From Streptomyces sp. WMMB 322 (GTDB lineage: Bacteria; Actinomycetota; Actinomycetes; Streptomycetales; Streptomycetaceae), in NCBI RefSeq assembly GCF_900090145.1, contig NZ_FMHI01000009.1, positions 124,001 to 188,000 on the forward strand: DNA of 64,000 bases, read 5' to 3'. The position numbers and the translations under genes are program-made. Below are positions 17,493 through 24,800 of the stretch, one piece after another (the stretch's first letter is position 1; each line of letters opens with the position of its first letter). The notes under the pieces were generated by a model that worked only from the letters and a program-made list of their open reading frames with translations, had not been told where the DNA came from and made no database searches.

Positions 17493-17672
17493 TCAGCCCT
17501 GGCCCGCCTCGAAGGCCGCAACCGTCGCCGAGGCGATGGCGACGCCGCCGAGGAAGGCGCCGGGGGTGCCCATCACCGGGGTGTAGTCGGTGAAGACGAC
17601 ACCCTCGGTGTCGGCGATGTCGACGGAGGCGAGCTCTGCCGACTCGTTGATCTGCGAAGTCACATCCTTCAT
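17493..17672 (-). CDS. Putative linaridin precursor peptide A (59 aa)
   Basis: Found by hand translation. It starts MKDVTSQINESAELASVDIA, continues acidic, and reaches YTPVMGTPGAFLGGVAIASA before ending FEAGQG. PVMGTP (residues 32-37) matches PxxxTP, the conserved motif at the leader/core junction of linaridins such as CypA. If cleavage follows cypemycin (inside the motif, before GTP) the core would be about 25 residues, rich in Gly/Ala/Val with only Thr36, Ser48 and Thr50 available for dehydration, and no Cys. AGGAG lies 8 bases before the ATG. The core shares GAF[LV]GG with the second precursor. Confidence 0.7.
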   Translation of the reverse strand: MKDVTSQINESAELASVDIADTEGVVFTDYTPVMGTPGAFLGGVAIASATVAAFEAGQG

Positions 17673-17784
17673 GTGCGTACTCCTGTTCTGTTCCGGATCC
17701 TCCGGAGTCCCTGGGCCGTGGGCCCGTGGGGGAGGAAGTGGTCGACGGCCGGACCGAGTTGGCCGGCCGGGGTAACGCGCTTGG

Positions 17785-17958
17785 TCAGCCGACGGCCTTG
17801 CCGGCCGCGTACGCGCCGGTCACGACGGCCGCGCCGCCGACGAAGGCGCCCGCGAGCGCGGGGGTGGCGAGAACCGGAGCGGCTTCCTCGGCGATCTCGC
17901 CCTCGTGGCCCTCGTGCAGCTGGTCCTGAATCTGCAGATTCAGCTTCTCTTCAAGCAT
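17785..17958 (-). CDS. Putative linaridin precursor peptide B (57 aa)
   Basis: Starts MLEEKLNLQIQDQLHEGHEG; the leader is acidic and followed by APVLATPALAGAFVGGAAVV and a tail ending GKAVG. PVLATP (28-33) is a second PxxxTP motif. The putative core contains only two Thr and no Cys, and GAFVGG aligns with GAFLGG of the sister peptide. GGAGGAAAC precedes the ATG. It is the first gene of the operon, 112 bases upstream of the other precursor. Alternatives are an unmodified two-peptide bacteriocin-like pair (small residues spaced as in GxxxG are present), but the PxxxTP motif and neighbours favour linaridin. Confidence 0.7.
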   Translation of the reverse strand: MLEEKLNLQIQDQLHEGHEGEIAEEAAPVLATPALAGAFVGGAAVVTGAYAAGKAVG

Positions 17959-18533
17959 GAGTTTCCTCCGAGCCTGTGGGACATGACTGGCTGTTTTCTC
18001 GCGAAAGTGGTCGAAGCCAGGTAGCTCAGGGTGGTCATCGGGCGCGGAGCCCCCGTCGATTGAGCTTTCGGTCGTCACCGCAAACTGCAGCGAAGCGGGT
18101 CTAGCGCACGCTTGCCTCCCCGTGAATGCCCAGGTTCGCTTCCGCAGGGATGAAGATGCCAGCACGGAGTGCGCGGCAGAAGGGGAATCCGTGACAGTTT
18201 GCTGCAATGCGAAGCGTCAGCTTCATGCCACGCAGGAAAAAGGCCTGGACCATCTGGCAGTCGGTCGAAGCCTGTTTACGGTTTGCCGCTCGGCAAGCTC
18301 AAGTAAACCTCAATTGTTGAGAATTGGCACGAGGGTAAGCAGGGGATTGCCAAAGATATCCGCCTCGGGAATGGATGTCCCGTCATGGTGCACCACTGCT
18401 GAATGGTCCGAATTCGTCCGCGTGTGAGCCCCGTTGACGTATCGGGGCGCATCCCGGCGCACCGCCGCCCGGCCCCGCACACCGTGGACGCGGGCGAGGA
18501 ACGCGGGAGCCCGGGCCGGCCCCGGCCCCCGCG
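17959..18533. promoter_or_regulatory. Upstream region of the precursor operon, AT-richer, no gene seen
   Basis: 575 bases between the first precursor and the response-regulator stop. It should contain the main promoter of the RiPP operon (minus strand), but I cannot fix -35/-10 boxes. The part 18200-18370 is less GC-rich than its surroundings and contains a palindrome CTCAA-TTG-TTGAG at 18309-18321, a possible operator. No ORF with a good ribosome site was found on either strand. Confidence 0.45.
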
Positions 18534-19199
18534 TCACAGCCAGCCTCGCTCGCGCGCCATGCGCGCCGCCGCGTGCCTGTTCTCCGCGCCCAGCTTCGCG
18601 GTCGCCGCGGAGAGATAGTTCCTCACCGTCCCGGGCGTGAGCGAGACACGCTCCGCGATGTCCGCGACGGGAGCCCCGTTCGACGCGAGGCCCAGCAGCT
18701 GGGTCTCGCGGGCCGTCAGCGGCGAGTCGCCGGTGCTGATGGCGTCCGCCGCCAACTCCGGGTCCACGTAGCGGCTTCCGCCGTGCACGGCCCGGATGAT
18801 CTCCGCGAGTTGCTGCGCGGAAGCCGTCTTCGGCACGAAGCCCCGCACGCCCGCCGCGAGCGCGCGCTTGAGATGGCCGGGACGGGCGTGGCTCGTCACG
18901 ATCATCGTCCGGCACCCGGGCAGCTCGTCGCGCAGCTGCGTCGCGACCTGGACACCGTCGGCGCCGGGCATCTGGAGATCCAGCACGGCCACGTCCGGGG
19001 TGTGCGCGCGGGCCATGGCGACCGCCTCGGGCCCGGAGGCGGCCTCCGCGACGATCGTGAGGTCCTCCTCCAGGGCGAGGAGCGCGGTCAGGGCGCCGCG
19101 GATCAGATGCTCGTCGTCGGCGAGCAGCACGCGGATGCCGCCGTCCGGGCCGCCGTCCGGGCCCCCGCCGTCGTTGCCCCCGTCTCGCCCGCCGCTCAC
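18534..19199 (-). CDS. NarL/FixJ-family response regulator
   Basis: 221 residues from GTG 19199, which overlaps the kinase stop (GTGA). After a Gly/Asp-rich N-terminal run comes a receiver domain: acidic pair LLADDEH, phospho-acceptor Asp in VAVLDLQMPGADG, Thr/Ser switch VTSH and Lys in GFVPKTAS. The C-terminus is a LuxR helix-turn-helix (LTARETQLLGLASNGAPVADIAERVSLTPGTVRNYLS). It is phosphorylated by the cognate DesK-like kinase and probably controls the ABC transporter genes of its operon (inference). Confidence 0.93.
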   Translation of the reverse strand: MSGGRDGGNDGGGPDGGPDGGIRVLLADDEHLIRGALTALLALEEDLTIVAEAASGPEAVAMARAHTPDVAVLDLQMPGADGVQVATQLRDELPGCRTMIVTSHARPGHLKRALAAGVRGFVPKTASAQQLAEIIRAVHGGSRYVDPELAADAISTGDSPLTARETQLLGLASNGAPVADIAERVSLTPGTVRNYLSAATAKLGAENRHAAARMARERGWL

Positions 19200-20695
19200 T
19201 CCGCCATGTCCTTCCCGTACGTGCCGGTGCCGGGGCCGGTGCCGGTGCCGTGGGTGCCGTTGCCGGTGCCGCAAGTGCCGGTGGAGCCGGCCCGGTCCGG
19301 GCCTGCCGGGCCCGTGACGGTCCCTGCCCGCGCCCCGTCCCGGTCCGCTGTCCCGTCTCCGCCGGGCCCGTCCCGGCCCCCGGTTCCGCTCCCGCCGTCG
19401 GCCCCGTCCCAGGCCGCGTCCCCGGCCCCGTCCTCGCCGTCGGTCCCGTTCCCGGCCGCCAGCGGGACCTCGGCCGTCAGCCGGAATGTACCGCGCTCGC
19501 CGTCACCTGCCACGCGCAGCGTGCCCCCGACCCCGTCGAGACGTTCCCGCAGGCCCGCGAGCCCCGAGCCCGCACGCCCGCCGGGCGGCCGGCCGCGCGT
19601 GCCGTCGTTCTCCATCACCAGCAGGGCGCTGCCGCCCGCCGGGTCCGTGCCCACCCACACGGTGCACCATGTCGCGTCCGCGTGCCGCAGCACGTTCGTC
19701 GCCCCCTCCCGCACGACCCAGCCGAGGGCGGCCTGGACCGGGCCCGGAATCAGTGAACCGCCGTTGTCCGTACGGCAGTCGACGCCGGCGGCGCGCAGAA
19801 TCCCGCGGGCGCCCGCGAGTTCGGTGGAAAGGTCGGCCTCGCGATAGCCGCGGACCACCGCCCGCACCTCCGACTGCGACTCCCGGGCGATGCGCTGCAC
19901 CTCGGTCATCTGCTCGACGGAGGCCCGGGCGTCGGACCCGCGCTGCGCCAGCTGGGCCGCCAGTTCGCTCTTGAGCGCGATGGCCGACAGGTTCCGCCCC
20001 ATCACGTCGTGCAGGTCGCGGCTGAAGCGCAGCCGCTCCTCGGCGACGGCCAGCCTCGCCTGCACACCGCGGGCCTCCTCCAGTTCCCTGATGACGGCGA
20101 TGTACCAGGCGGAGGAGCGGCCGGTGAAGACGGACAGAATGCCGCCGAGGCCCCCCACGGTGAGGGCCGCGAGCACGCCCGCCCCCGGCAGTCCCGCCGC
20201 CGCGAGCGCGGCGGCCACGGCGGCGAGGTAGCCGCACAGCGCCAGCGCCGCCGTCCTCCTCGGCACAGCCACACCGAAGGTGACGGCGAACGGCGCCAGC
20301 GTCCCGTGCAGCCCGAGGCCCACGTTCAGTCCGCCCTCGACCGCCCCGATCGCGACGAGCGCGACCGTCAGCGCGGTGGTCGCACCCACCAGAGCCGCCG
20401 GCGCCGCGAGCCGGGCACCGGTGACGCTGCTCGTGCCCAGATAGCTGTCGACGGCCTGGTGCAGCAGGCCCGTGCACAGCAGGCACTGCACCAGGCCCAG
20501 CGCGAGGACGGTCCAGGCGAGGGTGAGGGGAAGAGCACCGGGGCCCGCCTCCGGTACGAGCTGCACGACGAAGCCGACGAGCGTGAGCCAGGCGTACGCG
20601 ACGAGCATCCACCGCGTGGACGCCTCCACCTGTTCGTGGCTGCTGCGCTCCTGCCAGCGGCGGTACTTCGGGGCGACCCCCCACCAGCCGATCAC
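19196..20695 (-). CDS. DesK-type sensor histidine kinase
   Basis: 499 residues. About five membrane segments occupy residues 28-195, followed by a HisKA_3 domain with FSRDLHDVMGRNLSAIALKSELA (phospho-His) and an ATPase domain with EGATNVLRHADA (N box) and GSGLAGLRERL (G box). The last ~90 residues after the ATPase domain are a striking low-complexity Gly/Thr/Asp tail of unknown use. The GTG start follows GAGGAG. It lies 24 bases after the ABC permease gene and overlaps the response regulator, so the four genes form one operon. Confidence 0.93.
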   Translation of the reverse strand: MIGWWGVAPKYRRWQERSSHEQVEASTRWMLVAYAWLTLVGFVVQLVPEAGPGALPLTLAWTVLALGLVQCLLCTGLLHQAVDSYLGTSSVTGARLAAPAALVGATTALTVALVAIGAVEGGLNVGLGLHGTLAPFAVTFGVAVPRRTAALALCGYLAAVAAALAAAGLPGAGVLAALTVGGLGGILSVFTGRSSAWYIAVIRELEEARGVQARLAVAEERLRFSRDLHDVMGRNLSAIALKSELAAQLAQRGSDARASVEQMTEVQRIARESQSEVRAVVRGYREADLSTELAGARGILRAAGVDCRTDNGGSLIPGPVQAALGWVVREGATNVLRHADATWCTVWVGTDPAGGSALLVMENDGTRGRPPGGRAGSGLAGLRERLDGVGGTLRVAGDGERGTFRLTAEVPLAAGNGTDGEDGAGDAAWDGADGGSGTGGRDGPGGDGTADRDGARAGTVTGPAGPDRAGSTGTCGTGNGTHGTGTGPGTGTYGKDMAE

Positions 20696-20719
20696 GTGCC
20701 CGTGCTCCTCATCATCCCT

Positions 20720-21532
20720 CTAGCGTCGCGGCTCCCAGCGGAACCAGCGCCGCACGGCCACGGTCCCGAGGACGATCCACGCCACCAGGACCGTCAGCGC
20801 CTTCACCGTGTCCATGCCGCTGAGCGTGCCGACCCAGCCGTTGCGTACGAGCTCCATCGTCGGTGACACCGGCAGCAGTGAACACACATTGGCCAGCGCA
20901 TCCGGCATGACATCCAGCGGGACCACCACTCCGGATCCGACGAAGGAGACCGCCATGAAGGGGAATGTGGTGATCTGCGAGGCTTCCGTGGTTCGCGTGA
21001 ACGCGGCGGACACCGCCGCCAGCAGCACCATCAGCACCAGCCCCAGCAGCAGCCCGGCCGCGACGAGCTCCGGCCGCTCCGGCGGCGCCAGGTCCAGCAG
21101 GACCGCGCCCCCGCCGAGCAGCAGAAGGCACTGCCCCAGCGCCAGTACGAGTGACGGCAGCGCGCTGCCCGTGAGGATCTCGCCGTCGCTCGCCTCACCG
21201 GTGCGCAGCCGTTTGAGCACCAGCTCCTCCCGCCGCGTGACGTAGATGCCCGTCAGGTTGGCGTAGACGGCGAAGACGAGCACATAGCCGATCGATCCCG
21301 GGATCAGCACTGTCCCCATCGACAGTCCGGTGCCCTTGAGACTCATGCCGCTGATGGTCTGGCGCATCAGGACCGTCAGCAGGACCGGGGTCGCGAGCGC
21401 GACGAAGAGCATCGCCTTGTTGCGCATGAGGAGGGTCAGTTCGGCCCGCCCGAGGGAGCGCAGCCTGCGCCAGACCGCCGAAGTGTCCATCGTCCCCGGC
21501 GCCTTCACCGTGGCGGCGTCCGTGCTGCTCAT
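20720..21532 (-). CDS. ABC-2 type transporter permease
   Basis: 270 residues with six predicted membrane helices, the ABC-2/DrrB-type fold: a conserved early charged segment LGRAELTLLMRNKAMLFVAL, then LVFAVYANLTGIYVTRREELVLKRLRTG, a membrane-adjacent motif typical of drug-export permeases. The ATG overlaps the ATPase stop (ATGA). With the ATPase it forms an efflux pump; the linked two-component system suggests induction by an envelope-active compound. Its closeness to the RiPP cluster makes a self-immunity role possible but unproven. Confidence 0.9.
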   Translation of the reverse strand: MSSTDAATVKAPGTMDTSAVWRRLRSLGRAELTLLMRNKAMLFVALATPVLLTVLMRQTISGMSLKGTGLSMGTVLIPGSIGYVLVFAVYANLTGIYVTRREELVLKRLRTGEASDGEILTGSALPSLVLALGQCLLLLGGGAVLLDLAPPERPELVAAGLLLGLVLMVLLAAVSAAFTRTTEASQITTFPFMAVSFVGSGVVVPLDVMPDALANVCSLLPVSPTMELVRNGWVGTLSGMDTVKALTVLVAWIVLGTVAVRRWFRWEPRR

Positions 21533-22515
21533 ACGCGCTCCACCTCCATGTCACCGGCTGCCGTACCGGCGCCGTGCTTGCCGCCTTCCGCGGCCCGGCC
21601 GTCCTCGTCCGTCTCGTCGGGCAGTTGCGCGATCTCCAGGAACACCTCTTCGAGGGTCGCGGTGCGGGCGTGCAGCCCGGGCAGTTCGACCCCTGTCTGC
21701 CGCGCCCACAGCAGCAGATCGGTCAGCGCCGCCTGGAGATGCGGCGTACGGATCTCCACGCGCCGGTCCCGCAGCGTGGCCGGGGGCAGCGACGGCGGCA
21801 GATGCTGCGGCGAGAGCCCGTCCGGCAGCGTGAAGCGGATGCTGGACGGCCGCTCCGCGACGACCTGTTCGGGGGTGCCGGCGGTGACGACGCGTCCCGC
21901 GCGCATGATGGCCAGCCGGTCGGCCAGCTCCTCGGCCTCCTCCAGGTAGTGCGTGGTGAGCAGCACTGTCGTGCCGGCCCTGCGCAGCTCGCGCACCAAC
22001 TCCCAGGTGTCCCGGCGCCCTTCGGGGTCCATGCCGGTGGTCGGCTCGTCCAGGAAGAGCACTTCCGGGTGTCCGACCAGCGCCATCGCCAGGTCCAGGC
22101 GCCTTCGTTCACCGCCGGAGAGCTGCTTCACGCGGACGTTCGAGCGCCGGTCGGAGAGCCCGACCTGGGCCAGCACCTCGCCGATCGGTCGGGCGTCGCT
22201 GGTGCAGCCGGCCCACATCCGTATGGTCTCGGTGACCGTGAGCTCGGAGGGGAAGCCGCCCTCCTGGAGCATCACGCCGCTGCGGGGCCGCACCGCGGCG
22301 CGCTCCGAGTACGGGTCGAAGCCGAGCACCTTCACGGTGCCGCCGCTGGGCCGTGCCAGGCCCTCCAGCAGCTCGACCGTGGAGGTCTTGCCCGCTCCGT
22401 TCGTGCCCAGCAGCGCGAAGATCTCGCCCTCCCGTACGGAGAACGAGACACCGCGCACGGCTTCGAAGCCCTTCGCATATCGCCGTTTGAGTCCATCGAC
22501 CTCGATCGCATCCAT
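21529..22515 (-). CDS. ABC transporter ATP-binding protein
   Basis: 328 residues: Walker A LLGTNGAGKTSTVELLEG, Q-loop GVMLQEGGFPSELTV, signature LSGGERRRLDLAM, Walker B VLFLDEPTTGMDPEGRR and switch LTTHYLEEAEELADRLAI. The C-terminal extension is typical of DrrA/CcmA-like ATPases that energise ABC-2 permeases. It is the first gene of the four-gene transporter/two-component operon. tRNA-Gly genes lie upstream on the same strand with a terminator between. Confidence 0.93.
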   Translation of the reverse strand: MDAIEVDGLKRRYAKGFEAVRGVSFSVREGEIFALLGTNGAGKTSTVELLEGLARPSGGTVKVLGFDPYSERAAVRPRSGVMLQEGGFPSELTVTETIRMWAGCTSDARPIGEVLAQVGLSDRRSNVRVKQLSGGERRRLDLAMALVGHPEVLFLDEPTTGMDPEGRRDTWELVRELRRAGTTVLLTTHYLEEAEELADRLAIMRAGRVVTAGTPEQVVAERPSSIRFTLPDGLSPQHLPPSLPPATLRDRRVEIRTPHLQAALTDLLLWARQTGVELPGLHARTATLEEVFLEIAQLPDETDEDGRAAEGGKHGAGTAAGDMEVERV

Positions 22516-22680
22516 GCACTCAGTCTTCCGCGGGGATCGGCGGTCACCTGGTGCGTGCTGTCACGAGTGCGTATGACGAACCTCATGCGCGGGCAGGGAG
22601 GTCCGCACACCCGGGGTGCACGCGTGGGAAGGAGGTCCGCGAACGCAGAAGCAGAAGCAATTGCGGTCCGGAAACGGAAC

Positions 22681-22706
22681 GAGCCCCGGTCCGAAGACCG
22701 GGGCTC
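22681..22706. terminator. Rho-independent-like terminator after tRNA-Gly
   Basis: GAGCCCCGGTC / GACCGGGGCTC, 11-bp perfect stem with CGAA tetraloop, about 50 bases downstream of the tRNA-Gly(GCC) 3' end. It separates tRNA transcription from the ABC operon. Confidence 0.85.
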
Positions 22707-22756
22707 TCTCATTCGTGAATCGTCGATCCGGTGGAACCGGAAGATCCCGATGAGCC

Positions 22757-22832
22757 TGGAGCGGACGACGAGGCTCGAACTCGCGACCTCAACCTTGGCA
22801 AGGTTGCGCTCTACCAACTGAGCTACGTCCGC
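22757..22832 (-). tRNA. tRNA-Gly (anticodon GCC)
   Basis: Reading the minus strand gives GCGGACG acceptor, a D arm, anticodon stem CAACC-TTGCCAA-GGTTG, T arm with GTTCGAG, closing CGTCCGC and an encoded CCA end. The cloverleaf pairs throughout. Confidence 0.97.
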
Positions 22833-22935
22833 CTGCTTCCACCCTGCTTTCTTTCCCGGCTTCCCGGGAGGTCCTGCTGAGTGGTGCGCCCCCACTGTAC
22901 CTGATCGTTACCGATACCGGTCCTGCGAGAACGAG

Positions 22936-23007
22936 AGCGGGTGACAGGAATCGCACACTGCGCCTCCCCCTTGGAAAGGGGGCGCTCTACTACTGAGCTA
23001 CACCCGC
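22936..23007 (-). tRNA. tRNA-Gly (anticodon TCC)
   Basis: GCGGGTG acceptor pairs with CACCCGC; anticodon stem CCCCC-TTTCCAA-GGGGG gives TCC, reading GGA codons. CCA is not encoded. It is 103 bases upstream of tRNA-Gly(GCC) on the same strand, so they may share a transcript. Confidence 0.95.
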
Positions 23008-23147
23008 GCGCTCCGTGAGGTTTCCCTCGCGGCGACGGGCCCGACTCTAGCGGATCAACCGGGGTCCGTGGCAAGTCGGGCCGCCCGGCCCGCGGTACGG
23101 GTGCGCCGCGCGCACCGCATACGTGCCGCGGGGGCCGGGCGCGGAGG

Positions 23148-23465
23148 TCAACGGGAGGCGTTGAAGGCGTCGTAGACCTTCTTCGGGATGCGGCCGCGGG
23201 CGGGCACCTCGAAGCCGTTGGACTCGGCCCAGGCGCGCACGGCGCGCGGGTCGGGGGCGACGGAGGTGCGGTGGTAGGCCTTGCCGGACTTGGCCCGCTT
23301 GCGGCCGGCTTCGACGAAGCGCGCCAGGTCCTCGCGCAGCTTCTTCGCGTTCTCGATGTTGAGATCCACCTCGTACGACTTCCCGTCGAGCCCGAAGGAG
23401 ACCGTTTCCGATGCTTCTCCGCCGTCAAGATCGTCGGAGAGGGTGACCACTACACGTTGTGCCAC
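23148..23465 (-). CDS. lsrL: Lsr2-family nucleoid-associated protein (LsrL-type)
   Basis: 105 residues from GTG 23465 (AQRVVVTLSDDLDGGEASET). The N-terminal dimerisation/oligomerisation domain is followed by a linker and a C-terminal DNA-binding domain with RAWAESNGFEVPARGRIPKK; the RGR AT-hook-like tripeptide inserts in the minor groove of AT-rich DNA. Lsr2 proteins silence horizontally acquired AT-rich genes. Streptomyces have two paralogues; by position beside purS this one corresponds, as I recall, to S. coelicolor LsrL (SCO4076). An ATG six codons upstream is an alternative start. Confidence 0.88.
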   Translation of the reverse strand: MAQRVVVTLSDDLDGGEASETVSFGLDGKSYEVDLNIENAKKLREDLARFVEAGRKRAKSGKAYHRTSVAPDPRAVRAWAESNGFEVPARGRIPKKVYDAFNASR

Positions 23466-23847
23466 GGATATCGGACCTTCCATCAGGTTCGCGAATCGGA
23501 TCACGGGATTCCCGCGCTGACGTGGGAGGACCAGGGGGAGGTGCGAGTGATCCGCATGATTGAGGTGGGACATTTCTTTTGTACAGCTGCGGACTTTGCA
23601 ATGTGAAGCGAGAGTATTTCGACTCGCGTGTCAGACCGCAATCGGGACCATACTTTTTTCACGGCATTTTTCCCAGAGCTCCGGGCGGTGCCGGTGCCGT
23701 GGGGCGGGGGTGGAAAGCGGGTGCGGTGAGTACCCGGCGAAGATATCCACGCGCGTAGATTCTCGTGGCCGGTAGGCTGGCCGGGCGCGTCGCTTCGCTG
23801 GCAGCACGCACCAACGCTCAGCAAAACCACCATCACCGGGAGTACCT
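23466..23847. other. Divergent lsrL/purS intergenic region
   Basis: 382 bases carrying the promoters of both genes. AT-rich runs occur at 23573-23625 and at 23652-23675 (ACTTTTTTCACGGCATTTTT), unusual for this genome. A TAGGCT hexamer at 23773-23778 could be a purS -10 element. No gene seen. Confidence 0.45.
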
Positions 23848-24105
23848 GTGGCTCGCGTCGTAGTCGACGTCATGCTGAAGCCGGAGATCCTCGACCCGCA
23901 GGGACAGGCGGTGCAGCGAGCACTGCCGCGTCTCGGCTTCGAGGGCATCGAGGGCGTACGCCAGGGCAAGCGCTTCGAACTGGAGGTGGCGGAGCCCGTC
24001 ACCGACGAGGCGCTGGCCCGTGTCCACGAACTGGCGGGGACGTTCCTCGCGAACACAGTGATCGAGAACTACACGGTGCGCGTCGAAGAGGGGGCCGCTG
24101 CGTGA
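23848..24105 (+). CDS. purS: Phosphoribosylformylglycinamidine synthase subunit PurS
   Basis: 85 residues, the usual size. PurS dimers tether PurQ to PurL in the three-part FGAM synthase and help pass ammonia between them. The sequence VVDVMLKPEILDPQGQAVQRALPRLGFEGIEGVRQGK is the family pattern. The stop overlaps the purQ start (GTGA), giving translational coupling and fixed stoichiometry. Confidence 0.97.
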   Translation: MARVVVDVMLKPEILDPQGQAVQRALPRLGFEGIEGVRQGKRFELEVAEPVTDEALARVHELAGTFLANTVIENYTVRVEEGAAA

Positions 24106-24800
24106 CCGGCGGTTCCGGCGCGCGCCTCGGACGCATCGGCGTCGTCACCTTCCCCGGGTCCCTCGACGACAGCGACGCCCGCCGCGCCGTGCGGCTCGCG
24201 GGCGGCGAGCCCGTCGAACTGTGGCACCGCGACAAGGACCTGCGTCAGGTCGACGCGGTCGTGCTGCCGGGCGGCTTCTCCTACGGGGACTACCTGCGCT
24301 GCGGCGCCATCGCCCGCTTCTCGCCCGTCATGGAGCCGCTGCTGGAGCAGGCACGCGCCGGCATGCCGGTGCTCGGCATCTGCAACGGGTTCCAGGTGCT
24401 GTGCGAGTCGCATCTGCTTCCCGGTGCGCTCACCCGCAACGACCACCTGCACTTCGTCTGCCGCGACCAGAAGCTGCGCGTCGAGCGCGCGGACACCGTC
24501 TGGACGTCGGACTACGCCGAAGGCCAGGAGATCACCGTCCCGTTGAAGAACGGCGAGGGCGGCTACGTCGCCGACGAGCGCACCCTGGACGCGCTGGAGG
24601 CCGAGGGCCGTGTCGTCTTCCGGTACCTGAACGGCAACCCCAACGGCTCCCGCCGCGACATCGCGGGCATCTCCAACGAGGCCGGGAACGTGGTCGGTCT
24701 CATGCCGCACCCCGAGCACGCCGTCGAGACCCTCACCGGGCCGACGACCGACGGGCTGGGCTTCTTCACCTCGGTACTCAAGAGGCTGGTCACCGCATGA
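24102..24800 (+). CDS. purQ: Phosphoribosylformylglycinamidine synthase subunit PurQ
   Basis: 232 residues, class I glutamine amidotransferase that releases ammonia for FGAM synthesis. RIGVVTFPGSLDDSDA opens the protein; the nucleophile Cys lies in VLGICNGFQVLCESHLLPGA and the His/Glu pair in MPHPEHAVE. The GTG start overlaps purS and the stop overlaps purL (ATGA). Confidence 0.97.
   Translation: MTGGSGARLGRIGVVTFPGSLDDSDARRAVRLAGGEPVELWHRDKDLRQVDAVVLPGGFSYGDYLRCGAIARFSPVMEPLLEQARAGMPVLGICNGFQVLCESHLLPGALTRNDHLHFVCRDQKLRVERADTVWTSDYAEGQEITVPLKNGEGGYVADERTLDALEAEGRVVFRYLNGNPNGSRRDIAGISNEAGNVVGLMPHPEHAVETLTGPTTDGLGFFTSVLKRLVTA

Noticed and set aside
17493..17958. Lanthipeptide or lasso precursors
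   Set aside because: No Cys for lanthionine rings, and no LanM/LanBC, lasso cyclase or RRE-type genes are nearby.
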